Under the pieces are notes generated by a model, which had not been told where the DNA came from, did not search any database, and worked only from the letters and a program-made list of their open reading frames with translations. This document shows, in pieces, positions 8,317 through 14,648 of a stretch of DNA of 20,213 nucleotides (its first letter is position 1; each line of letters begins with the position of its first letter). Position numbers and translations under genes: made by a program. The DNA comes from an uncultured Collinsella sp. GTDB lineage: Bacteria > Actinomycetota > Coriobacteriia > Coriobacteriales > Coriobacteriaceae. The stretch is taken from the NCBI GenBank assembly GCA_958443265.1, contig CAUCKA010000021.1, positions 1 to 20,213 of the forward strand, written 5' to 3'.

Positions 8317-9213
8317 GTGACCGATTGGTCCCTGATCCTTTCCGCGCCGGCAAAGATCAACCTCTATCTGGGGGTTCATACCGAGCGTGACGACCGCGAC
8401 TACCATAAGGTCGATTCCCTGATGGCAGCCGTCGGTCTTGTCGATACCGTGACGGTTACGCCGGCACAGGCGCTGACCGTCCAGACGATTCCGACATCCG
8501 ACTTTCCCATGCAAAAGAATACGGCGTATCGTGCTGCGCTCGCTATGGCCGAGCATTATGGTCGCGAAGCCAATGTCTGCATCACGATCGAGAAGCGCAT
8601 CCCGTTGTGTGCCGGCCTGGGCGGTCCTTCGACGGATGCCGCGGCGGTCATTGTCGCCTTGGCAGAGAGTTGGGGTATCGACCGTGCCGACCCCGCGCTG
8701 GACAACATTGCGCGCGGCATTGGCGCCGACGTTCCCTTCTTTTTGCATGCCAGCCCTGCATTTTACGTGGGTGGGGGAGACGTGCTGGCAACCGAGTACC
8801 CCGCACTACCCGCGACGCCCGTCGTGCTGGTCAAGCCGCGCGAGGCAAGCGTTTCAACAATTGAAGCCTATCGACATTTTGACGAGACCCCAGCGCCTGC
8901 GGACAAGCCCGGAGCGATCGCATCTGCCCTTCGCTCGGGAGACGCAGAGGCGGCCTACGCGCTCGTCCACAACAACCTGGGTGTCATTTCCGCGCAGATG
9001 GAGCCGCGGATTCAAACGGTGCTCGACTGGCTCCGTTCACAGGACGGTACCATTACCGCAAACGTGTGCGGTTCGGGTGCCTGCTCGTTTGCTCTCTGCG
9101 ATACTGCCGCCACGGCAGTCAATCTTGCGGCGGCCGCTCAACAAAACGGCTGGTGGGCGTATGCAACGGAGCTCGTTTCCGACACGGTTCGCATTGAAGC
9201 GCCAAAGAAGTAA
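8317..9213 (+). CDS. ispE: 4-diphosphocytidyl-2-C-methyl-D-erythritol kinase
   Basis: IspE phosphorylates CDP-methylerythritol in the MEP route to isoprenoids. The 298-residue GHMP kinase starts with SAPAKINLYLGV, giving catalytic Lys13. It has DYHKVDSLM in place of the usual GYHxLxS segment, the ATP loop at 96-110, and GADVPFF with catalytic Asp138. The ATP loop reads PLCAGLGGPSTDAA where most family members have GAGLGGGSSDAA. The Cys and Pro substitutions are unusual. GTG 8317 starts 2 nt after the veg stop, so the two are translated together. A MEP-pathway gene fits an obligate or facultative anaerobe lacking mevalonate synthesis, but that is inference. Confidence 0.9.
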   Translation: MTDWSLILSAPAKINLYLGVHTERDDRDYHKVDSLMAAVGLVDTVTVTPAQALTVQTIPTSDFPMQKNTAYRAALAMAEHYGREANVCITIEKRIPLCAGLGGPSTDAAAVIVALAESWGIDRADPALDNIARGIGADVPFFLHASPAFYVGGGDVLATEYPALPATPVVLVKPREASVSTIEAYRHFDETPAPADKPGAIASALRSGDAEAAYALVHNNLGVISAQMEPRIQTVLDWLRSQDGTITANVCGSGACSFALCDTAATAVNLAAAAQQNGWWAYATELVSDTVRIEAPKK

Positions 9214-9221
9214 AAATTTCT

Positions 9222-9254
9222 CTGGCACACGACGGAAATCTTTGTTACTATAGT
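9222..9254 (+). promoter_or_regulatory. Candidate promoter for tRNA-Pro
   Basis: CTGGCA (9222-9227) and overlapping -10 candidates TACTAT (9246-9251, 18-nt spacer) and TATAGT (9249-9254). The -10 ends 8 nt before the tRNA gene, the usual distance for a stable-RNA promoter. Confidence 0.5.
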
Positions 9255-9262
9255 CGAGCTAA

Positions 9263-9339
9263 CGGGTTGTGGCTCAGTTTGGTAGAGCACTGCGTTCGGG
9301 ACGCAGGGGTCGCTGGTTCAAATCCAGTCAACCCGACCA
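9263..9339 (+). tRNA. tRNA-Pro (anticodon CGG)
   Basis: A full cloverleaf can be drawn. The acceptor stem is CGGGTTG/CAACCCG, and the D arm contains GCTC/GAGC. The anticodon stem CTGCG/CGCAG has loop TTCGGGA with CGG at 34-36 (reads CCG). The T arm is CTGGTTCAAATCCAG. Discriminator A is followed by an encoded CCA (9337-9339). It is flanked by its own promoter and a strong terminator. Confidence 0.96.
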
Positions 9340-9350
9340 GAGCATGAGGA

Positions 9351-9378
9351 GGGACCGCTTCTTGCGGTCCCTTTTTTT
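9351..9378 (+). terminator. Rho-independent terminator of tRNA-Pro
   Basis: GGGACCGC (9351-9358) pairs with GCGGTCCC (9364-9371) around TTCTT and is followed by seven T. It begins 12 nt after the tRNA. Confidence 0.92.
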
Positions 9379-9386
9379 AGCTATTG

Positions 9387-9415
9387 TTGTGATACCGCGA
9401 TACCCGCGGTATACT
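9387..9415 (+). promoter_or_regulatory. tatA promoter overlapped by a perfect dyad
   Basis: TTGTGA (9387-9392), a 17-nt spacer and TATACT (9410-9415). Within it lies a perfect inverted repeat ATACCGCG-5 nt-CGCGGTAT (9392-9412) filling the spacer and covering half of the -10. It looks like a repressor operator, though the binding protein is unknown. Confidence 0.65.
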
Positions 9416-9451
9416 CATTCGAGCTTGTCTCGCTGTATTGTGGAGGTCTAC

Positions 9452-9727
9452 ATGTTTGGACTGAGGGCTCCTGAGCTCATCATTATTCTCGTCGTTGTCC
9501 TGATTATCTTTGGGCCCAAGAACCTGCCGAAGCTCGGTAAGTCCCTCGGCTCTACCGTCAAGAATATCCGCGAGGGTATGGAGGGCGACGATAAGGCCGA
9601 GACCAAGCAGGCCGAGGAGGTCGTGGTCGAGCAGTCCGAGGAGGACAAGGAGATCGCTGAGCTCGAGGCCAAGCTCGCTGCTGCCAAGAAGAAGCAGGCA
9701 GAGGACAGCGACGCGGACGCAGAGTAG
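9452..9727 (+). CDS. tatA: Sec-independent translocase component TatA
   Basis: TatA oligomers form the membrane-crossing element of the twin-arginine system, which exports folded proteins. The 91-residue protein shows a short N-terminus, one hydrophobic helix (LIIILVVVLIIF, about residues 10-21), the conserved FGPKNLPKLGKSLG hinge and amphipathic helix (about 21-45), and a charged Glu/Lys-rich tail. The start ATG 9452 follows GGAGG by 5 nt; the frame remains open upstream through the tRNA, but that has no coding meaning. TatA and TatB are hard to separate by sequence. The lack of a long C-terminal domain favours TatA. tatC is not in the window. Confidence 0.88.
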   Translation: MFGLRAPELIIILVVVLIIFGPKNLPKLGKSLGSTVKNIREGMEGDDKAETKQAEEVVVEQSEEDKEIAELEAKLAAAKKKQAEDSDADAE

Positions 9728-9752
9728 TCCCATCCCTTTGGGGTGAGCACCT

Positions 9753-9785
9753 GACCGGCTTGCCCGCAGGCTAGCCGGTCTTTTT
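9753..9785 (+). terminator. Rho-independent terminator of tatA
   Basis: GACCGGCT (9753-9760) pairs with AGCCGGTC (9773-9780). The stem extends inward by GCC/GGC past one T-T mismatch and is followed by TTTTT. Confidence 0.88.
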
Positions 9786-9792
9786 CGTTTTG

Positions 9793-9798
9793 TTGACA
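9793..9798 (+). promoter_or_regulatory. Consensus -35 box upstream of greA
   Basis: TTGACA lies directly after the tatA terminator and 35 nt before greA. No good -10 is visible 16-18 nt later, so promoter activity is uncertain. Confidence 0.3.
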
Positions 9799-9833
9799 GT
9801 TGATTGTTTGATCAGAGTTGGGGAGATATCCGT

Positions 9834-10304
9834 ATGGACGCAAGCCAGATCGTACTGACCGCTGAGGGCCGCCAGAAGCTCGTCGAGGAGCTCGCTTGGC
9901 GTGAGGGCGATTACGCCAAGGAGATCGTCGAGGACATCAAGGAAGCCCGCGCGTTCGGCGACCTTTCGGAGAACTCCGAGTATGACGCCGCTAAGGACAA
10001 GCAGGCCCAGAACGCCGCTCGTATTGCCGAGATCCAGGCCATCCTCGCCAACGCTCAGATCGCTGCCAGCACGGGCGACCTGACCGTCTCCATTGGCTCG
10101 ACCGTTACCCTGGTCGACCCCAACGGTGAGCTTATCGAGGTCACGCTTGTCGGTACCACCGAGACCAACTCGCTCGAGCACAAGATCTCCAACGAGTCTC
10201 CGGTCGGTCACGCCATCATCGGTCACGGCGAGGGCGATTCCGTCGAGGTCGTTACGCCTTCCGGCAAGACTCGCGTCTACACCATCGCCAAGATCGCACG
10301 CTAG
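9834..10304 (+). CDS. greA: Transcription elongation factor GreA
   Basis: GreA enters the secondary channel of RNA polymerase and stimulates cleavage of backtracked RNA. The 156 residues match the usual 158. The N-terminal coiled coil (about 1-75) begins with LTAEGRQKLVEEL and carries the tip motif FGDLSENSEYDAAKDKQ, whose acidic residues position the catalytic Mg. The C-terminal FKBP-like domain includes GSTVTLVDPNGE, NESPVGHAIIGHGEGDSV and a final VYTIAKIAR. ATG 9834 is chosen because GGGGAGA lies 7-8 nt upstream; an earlier in-frame start at 9804 has no SD. A terminator follows and lysS is next. Confidence 0.94.
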   Translation: MDASQIVLTAEGRQKLVEELAWREGDYAKEIVEDIKEARAFGDLSENSEYDAAKDKQAQNAARIAEIQAILANAQIAASTGDLTVSIGSTVTLVDPNGELIEVTLVGTTETNSLEHKISNESPVGHAIIGHGEGDSVEVVTPSGKTRVYTIAKIAR

Positions 10305-10332
10305 ACCACGGTCCCGCGTAAAGGTATGTTTT

Positions 10333-10365
10333 CGCTCCCTGGGACCGAATCCTGGGGAGCGTTTT
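10333..10365 (+). terminator. Terminator between greA and lysS, possible attenuator
   Basis: CGCTCCC (10333-10339) pairs with GGGAGCG (10355-10361) around a loop containing GGGACCG, followed by TTTT. It ends 18 nt before the lysS start. Upstream CGGTCCC (10309-10315) can pair with the GGGACCG loop (10341-10347), giving a competing structure. Confidence 0.75.
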
Positions 10366-10383
10366 AGTTTGAGGAGCTAACTT

Positions 10384-12348
10384 ATGGCAGAGAACCAGAA
10401 CGCCGCCGATCAGGCATCGACGCTCAACGACGAGCGCGCCACCCGCCTGGCCAAGCGCGCCGCCCTGTTCGAGGCGGGCCAGAACCCCTATCCCGAACAC
10501 TCTGAGCTTGAGGACTACGTCGCCGATATCGAGGCAAAGTACGCCGAGCTTGCCGATGGTGAGGACACCGAGGACGTCGTGAAGATCGCCGGCCGCGTGG
10601 TCGCCAAGCGCGGTCAGGGCAAGATTATGTTCATCGTCGTGCGCGATGCGACTGCCGAGATTCAGCTGTTCTGCCGCATCAACGACATGGACGAGGCTGC
10701 CTGGAGTACGCTCAAGGCCCTCGACCTGGGCGATATCCTGGGCGTGACCGGCGTGGTCGTGCGCACCCAGCGTGGCCAGCTTTCCGTTGCCCCTAAGAGC
10801 GCGACCCTGCTTGCCAAGGCCGTTCGTCCGCTGCCCGAGAAGTTCCACGGTCTTTCCGACAAGGAGACCCGCTATCGCCAGCGCTATGTCGACCTGATCG
10901 CCAACGACGACGTTCGCGAGACCTTCCGCAAGCGCTCGCAGATTCTCTCTACCTTCCGTCGCTTTATGGAGTCCGACGGCTACATGGAGGTCGAGACCCC
11001 CATCCTGCAGACCATCCAGGGCGGCGCTACTGCCAAGCCGTTCATTACCCACTTCAACGCGCTCGATCAGGAGTGCTACCTGCGTATCGCCACCGAGCTG
11101 CACCTCAAGCGCTGCATCGTCGGCGGCTTTGAGCGCGTGTTCGAGATCGGCCGCATCTTCCGTAACGAGGGCATGGACCTTACCCACAACCCCGAGTTCA
11201 CCACGATGGAGGCCTACCGTGCCTTCTCCGACCTCGAGGGCATGAAGGCACTCGCCCAGGGTGTCATTAAGGCGGCTAACAAGGCCATCGGCAACCCCGA
11301 GGTCATCGAGTACCAGGGCCAGACCATCGACCTTTCTGGTGAGTGGGCCAGCCGTCCCATGACCGATATCGTCTCTGACGTGATTGGTAAGCAGGTCACC
11401 ATCGACACGCCGGTTGAGGAGCTTGCTGCCGCCGCACGCGAGAAGGGTCTGGAGATCAAGCCCGAGTGGACCGCCGGCAAGATTATCGCCGAGATCTACG
11501 ATGAGCTGGGTGAGGACACCATCGTCAATCCCACCTTCGTGTGCGATTACCCCATCGAGGTCAGCCCGCTTGCCAAGCGTTTTGAGGATGATCCGCGCCT
11601 GACCCATCGCTTTGAGCTGGTCATCGCCGGCCACGAGTACGCGAACGCGTTCTCCGAGCTCAACGACCCGGTCGACCAGGCCGAGCGCTTCGCTGCCCAG
11701 ATGGCCGAGAAGGCCGGCGGCGATGACGAGGCCATGGAGTACGACGAGGACTACGTGCGCGCCCTCGAGTACGGTATGCCTCCTGCGGGCGGCATCGGCA
11801 TCGGTATCGACCGCGTGGTCATGCTGCTCACCAACCAGGCTTCCATCCGCGACGTGCTGCTGTTCCCGCACATGAAGCCCGAGAAGGGTTTCCAGTCCGG
11901 TGCCGCCGCTGCCAAGGCTGCCGAGGCCGGCAACACCGCGAGCCCCTTCGTCAAGCCGCTCAAGCCCACGCTCGACTACTCCAAGATCGCCGTTGAGCCG
12001 CTGTTCGAGGAGTTCGTCGACTTCGATACCTTCTCCAAGAGCGATTTCCGCGCTGTGAAGGTCAAGGCATGCGAGGCCGTCAAGAAGTCCAAGAAGCTGC
12101 TGAACTTTACGCTCGACGACGGTACCGGTACCGACCGCACCATCCTCTCCGGTATTCACGCTTATTACGAGCCCGAGGACCTGGTCGGCAAGACCCTGCT
12201 CGCCATCACCAACCTGCCTCCGCGCAAGATGATGGGTATCCCCAGCTGCGGCATGCTCATCAGCGCCATCCACGAGGAGGAGGGCGAGGAGCGCCTCAAC
12301 CTGATTCAGCTCGACGCTTCCATCCCTGCCGGCGCAAAGATGTACTAA
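10384..12348 (+). CDS. lysS: Lysyl-tRNA synthetase with C-terminal tRNA-binding domain
   Basis: Class II LysRS attaches lysine to tRNA-Lys. Of 654 residues, about 1-500 are the normal enzyme. They comprise an OB-fold anticodon-binding domain, class II motif 2 (FRNEGMDLTHNPEFTTMEAY, from about 259), HEYANAFSELNDP, and motif 3 (GGIGIGIDR, 469-477), ending at LLFPHMKPEKG. An Ala-rich linker (about 503-520) leads to residues about 541-654, which match the MetRS-beta/Arc1p/EMAP-II-like tRNA-binding domain. That domain shows FDTFSKSDFRAVKV, ILSGIHAYYEPEDLVGKTL, and NLPPRKMMGIPSCGM. Ordinary bacterial LysRS is about 500 residues, so this is a fusion. The frame is continuous, with no sign of frameshift. 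GAGGAG lies 7 nt before ATG. Confidence 0.95.
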   Translation: MAENQNAADQASTLNDERATRLAKRAALFEAGQNPYPEHSELEDYVADIEAKYAELADGEDTEDVVKIAGRVVAKRGQGKIMFIVVRDATAEIQLFCRINDMDEAAWSTLKALDLGDILGVTGVVVRTQRGQLSVAPKSATLLAKAVRPLPEKFHGLSDKETRYRQRYVDLIANDDVRETFRKRSQILSTFRRFMESDGYMEVETPILQTIQGGATAKPFITHFNALDQECYLRIATELHLKRCIVGGFERVFEIGRIFRNEGMDLTHNPEFTTMEAYRAFSDLEGMKALAQGVIKAANKAIGNPEVIEYQGQTIDLSGEWASRPMTDIVSDVIGKQVTIDTPVEELAAAAREKGLEIKPEWTAGKIIAEIYDELGEDTIVNPTFVCDYPIEVSPLAKRFEDDPRLTHRFELVIAGHEYANAFSELNDPVDQAERFAAQMAEKAGGDDEAMEYDEDYVRALEYGMPPAGGIGIGIDRVVMLLTNQASIRDVLLFPHMKPEKGFQSGAAAAKAAEAGNTASPFVKPLKPTLDYSKIAVEPLFEEFVDFDTFSKSDFRAVKVKACEAVKKSKKLLNFTLDDGTGTDRTILSGIHAYYEPEDLVGKTLLAITNLPPRKMMGIPSCGMLISAIHEEEGEERLNLIQLDASIPAGAKMY

Positions 12349-12351
12349 CTA

Positions 12352-12378
12352 GTTACGCGGTTCTACGAACCGCGTAAC
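12352..12378 (+). repeat. Perfect 12-bp hairpin after lysS
   Basis: GTTACGCGGTTC (12352-12363) and its exact complement (12367-12378) flank a TAC loop, 3 nt after the lysS stop. No T-tract follows. It could be a rho-dependent 3' end or a processing or stability structure. Confidence 0.7.
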
Positions 12379-12391
12379 GGCTCGACGCTGC

Positions 12392-12490
12392 GCGGGCCGC
12401 ATTTGGACAATCTGACGTTCAACTTCAAGGGCGCGACCAGAAGGTCAGCGCCCTTTCGTTTCACGTCACCTTGTCTCAAATGCGGTCCGC
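12392..12490 (+). repeat. Long imperfect hairpin element enclosing a terminator
   Basis: GCGGGCCGCATTTG (from 12392) pairs with CAAATGCGGTCCGC (to 12490), with one G-T and one small bulge beyond it. Inside, TGACGT pairs with ACGTCA. At the core AAGGGCGC-GACC (12427-12438) pairs with GGTC-a-GCGCCCTT, followed by TCGTTTC. The core alone would be a fair terminator; the outer arms make it a ~99-nt element. It could be a small mobile repeat or a structured RNA. No protein gene is supported in 12349-12766. Confidence 0.6.
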
Positions 12491-12594
12491 TCGCTGACTT
12501 ATGCTCAACCTGCGGCGCCATTTTGCTTGAAGGCACCTTGCTCACTCTGGCGGGCTTTCGCTGTCCGTCCTCTATCTGCGGTGTTGCCCTGGTT

Positions 12595-12640
12595 GGCACT
12601 TGGGGACGTTCCTTTTGTGCCGGCACTTGGGGACAGTCCT
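12595..12640 (+). repeat. REP-like tandem unit with GGGGAC core
   Basis: GGCACTTGGGGAC occurs at 12595-12607 and again at 12622-12634, a 27-nt period. The first copy forms a small palindrome with GTGCC (12617-12621). The second copy ends in AGTCCT and lacks its right arm. The core resembles the elements at 6667 and 14336. Confidence 0.6.
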
Positions 12641-12766
12641 AGTCGTCTGGGGTCTACCGGCGCATTGGGGGTTTACGCCTTCCATGCATGACAGTCGTCT
12701 CTTTTATGTTTCCTTTAGCCGTCGCTGCCTAGGATGGGAGTTAGTCGGTAGGAAGGGAGCGTCTAT

Positions 12767-14335
12767 ATGAACGACGCGAGCGATCGTGCAATCGAAGAGG
12801 ACATGCTCGATCAGTTCAATTACTTTGACAATGAGGACGAGGAGCTGATCGATCGTCGCGAGCCGGCGTCGCTCGATGCTTTCGACCTTGTTGATGAAGG
12901 GCCCGACGAGGACGAGGTCGAATCGACGGAACCCCCACAGCCTTCGCGCCATGATTCGTTGCTCTCAAGAGTCCCTCTGCACCACGGTGTTCGTGCCGGC
13001 GCCCTCCATATGAAAACCGACTGGTGCCAGATCGTGACGGCAGGCGGTGAGCTTGCCGTCGATGCGCCGCTCACCGATAAATCATCCATCATTTGCCGCA
13101 CCGGTATGCTTATGCTCGCGAGCGGAACGGGTGCCTGGCGTGTACGCGATACCATGAATCGCGTCGCCGCTGTACTCGGTGTCACCATCCACGTTGACTT
13201 AAGTCTCCTGTCGTTTGAGTGTACTTGTATCGAAGATGGTCACTGCTTTAACGAGGTCGTCAGCCTACCCACAACGGGGGTCAATACTCATCGCATATGG
13301 ATGATGGAGAGCTTCTTAAAGGAAATCGAGGTTTACGGGCGCCGGTTTACCGTGCATGAGTACCACGAGATGCTCAAGACCGTTGAGAGTTCAAAACCCG
13401 ATTACACTCCCTGGCAACAGGGCATTGCGGCGGCCTGTGCTTGCGGCGCCTTTGTCTTTTTGCTCGGCGGCGGCCCTATCGAGATGGCCTGTGCATTTGT
13501 GGGCGCTGGTGTCGGCAACTTTGCGCGCTCCCATATTCTCAAGCAGGGCCTTGGCCAGTTTAGCGCGCTGACGATCGGCGTTGCACTCGCTTGCGTCTCG
13601 TATCTGCTGGCATTGCTTGGCCTTGGCCAGGTCATACCGGGGGCAATGTCGCACCAAGAAGGCTATATTGGCGCCATGCTCTTTGTGATCCCCGGCTTTC
13701 CTCTCATTACGGCAGGCCTCGACATCGCTAAGCTCGACATGCGAAGCGGCATTGAGCGTCTTTCGTATGCTGTGTCGATTATTGTGATGGCGACCCTCGT
13801 AGGCTGGATGGTTGCCGAGTGTGTGGGGCTGGCGCCGGATGATTTTGCCCCGCTCGGCCTCTCACCGTTGGCTCTTACACTCTTGCGTATTGTGATGAGC
13901 TTCGTTGGCGTATTCGGCTTCTCGGTGATGTTCAACAGCCCGGTAAAGATGGCCGCGGCAGCTGGGCTGATCGGCGCCGTGTCCAATACCTTGCGCCTTA
14001 CGCTTGTCGATGCGCCGACGCTGTTTCCCTTTCTGGGCCTGAGCGTAGGTATGCCTCCCGAGGCGGCAGCGTTTATCGGCGCGCTGGTATCGGGACTGCT
14101 CGCGAGCTTAGCCGAAATCAAGCTCACCTACCCACGTATCGCCCTCACGGTGCCATCGATTGTCATTATGGTGCCCGGTCTGTATCTCTATCGCTCGATG
14201 TATTACATGTGCACCTTCGACACGGTCAATATGCTCGGCTGGTTTGTGCGTGCAGTGCTCATCGTGGCGTTTTTGCCTGTCGGTCTGGGTGTGGCACGTA
14301 CATTCACCGACCCTCGCTGGCGCCACACCAGCTAA
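12767..14335 (+). CDS. thrE: Threonine/serine exporter, ThrE family
   Basis: ThrE-type proteins export threonine and serine across the cytoplasmic membrane. The 522 residues hold both family halves in one chain. The ThrE_1 domain (about 95-345) begins at MLMLASGTGAWRVRDTMNRVAAVLG, a signature segment, and continues into about five membrane helices. The ThrE_2 domain (about 365-510) ends with ALTVPSIVIMVPGLYLYRSMYYM and further helices, for roughly ten in all. An acidic, probably disordered N-terminal extension (about 1-70, rich in Asp/Glu) precedes them; its role is unknown. ATG 12767 follows GGAAGGGAG by 7 nt. It is flanked by repeat-rich DNA on both sides and appears to be a single-gene unit. 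Substrate is by family only. Confidence 0.88.
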   Translation: MNDASDRAIEEDMLDQFNYFDNEDEELIDRREPASLDAFDLVDEGPDEDEVESTEPPQPSRHDSLLSRVPLHHGVRAGALHMKTDWCQIVTAGGELAVDAPLTDKSSIICRTGMLMLASGTGAWRVRDTMNRVAAVLGVTIHVDLSLLSFECTCIEDGHCFNEVVSLPTTGVNTHRIWMMESFLKEIEVYGRRFTVHEYHEMLKTVESSKPDYTPWQQGIAAACACGAFVFLLGGGPIEMACAFVGAGVGNFARSHILKQGLGQFSALTIGVALACVSYLLALLGLGQVIPGAMSHQEGYIGAMLFVIPGFPLITAGLDIAKLDMRSGIERLSYAVSIIVMATLVGWMVAECVGLAPDDFAPLGLSPLALTLLRIVMSFVGVFGFSVMFNSPVKMAAAAGLIGAVSNTLRLTLVDAPTLFPFLGLSVGMPPEAAAFIGALVSGLLASLAEIKLTYPRIALTVPSIVIMVPGLYLYRSMYYMCTFDTVNMLGWFVRAVLIVAFLPVGLGVARTFTDPRWRHTS

Positions 14336-14368
14336 TTGGTGCAAGGGAGACAGGCTACTTTGCACCAA
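14336..14368 (+). repeat. REP-like palindrome directly after the thrE stop
   Basis: TTGGTGCAA (14336-14344) and TTGCACCAA (14360-14368) flank GGGAGACAGGCTACT. The first base follows the TAA stop. The layout and the GACAGG core match the element at 6667, while the arms differ in sequence but remain paired. Confidence 0.7.
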
Positions 14369-14371
14369 ATG

Positions 14372-14438
14372 AGTTGCGGTGAAATAGGGACCGAATTGCT
14401 GCTTAAAGGGTCAAAACAGTCCGTATTCCACCGCAACT
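14372..14438 (+). repeat. Second, larger palindrome with 20-nt arms
   Basis: Arms at 14372-14391 and 14419-14438 match at 18 of 20 positions around a 27-nt loop. The inner ends are GGGAC and GTCCG, echoing the GGGAC core of the other elements. It starts 3 nt after the previous palindrome. The stem could form a stable RNA hairpin. Confidence 0.75.
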
Positions 14439-14498
14439 TATGGGGTCGGGGGATTATTGGTGCCCTGCATCTTCATAAACTCAACGCTTACGAAGCGC

Positions 14499-14570
14499 AT
14501 GTGTTTCGTGCTAGGCTGGTTTCACCACATAAGTAGTCGCAGACGCACGTACCACGGGCGGGCGAGATGA
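14499..14570 (+). other. Possible leader-peptide frame before the attenuator
   Basis: A 23-codon ATG frame, Met-Cys-Phe-Val-Leu-Gly-Trp then basic, ends with TGA exactly at the end of the left arm of the following terminator. Its SD is poor. It may be chance, but its position would let ribosomes disturb the terminator. Confidence 0.2.
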
Positions 14571-14605
14571 AGTTCCAACAGCTCCATCTTGCCCGCCCGT
14601 TTTTG
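14554..14605 (+). terminator. Strong terminator in the leader of the DUF2798 gene
   Basis: A 16-bp stem (14554-14569 with 14585-14600), including GGGCGGGC/GCCCGCCC and one G-T pair, is followed by TTTTG. It ends 26 nt before the SD of the next gene, too little room for a promoter. Transcription of that gene must therefore pass through, suggesting attenuation. The alternative is that this is the displaced thrE terminator. Confidence 0.85.
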
Positions 14606-14648
14606 TTGCGTGGTGTTGCGGCGTAACACAGAAAGGACCATGCCCTTT

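Noticed and set aside
9269..9451. Upstream extension of the tatA frame through tRNA-Pro
   Set aside because: It crosses a tRNA, its terminator and the tatA promoter; ATG 9452 has a good SD and the proper TatA N-terminus.
10305..10383. T-box riboswitch for lysS
   Set aside because: The greA-lysS spacer is only about 80 nt, far too short for a T-box, and no specifier stem or T-box sequence is seen.
12595..12640. CRISPR-like direct repeat (13-nt repeat, 27-nt period)
   Set aside because: Only two copies, very short, and the first forms a palindrome with its own right arm; no cas genes. It fits a REP-like element.
12363..12642. Short frames on both strands in the gap after lysS
   Set aside because: They run through hairpins and REP-like repeats, lack ribosome sites and show no domain; better explained as repeat DNA.
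14336..14536. Open frame between thrE and the DUF2798 gene
   Set aside because: It lies across two palindromes, has no SD and no recognisable protein features.
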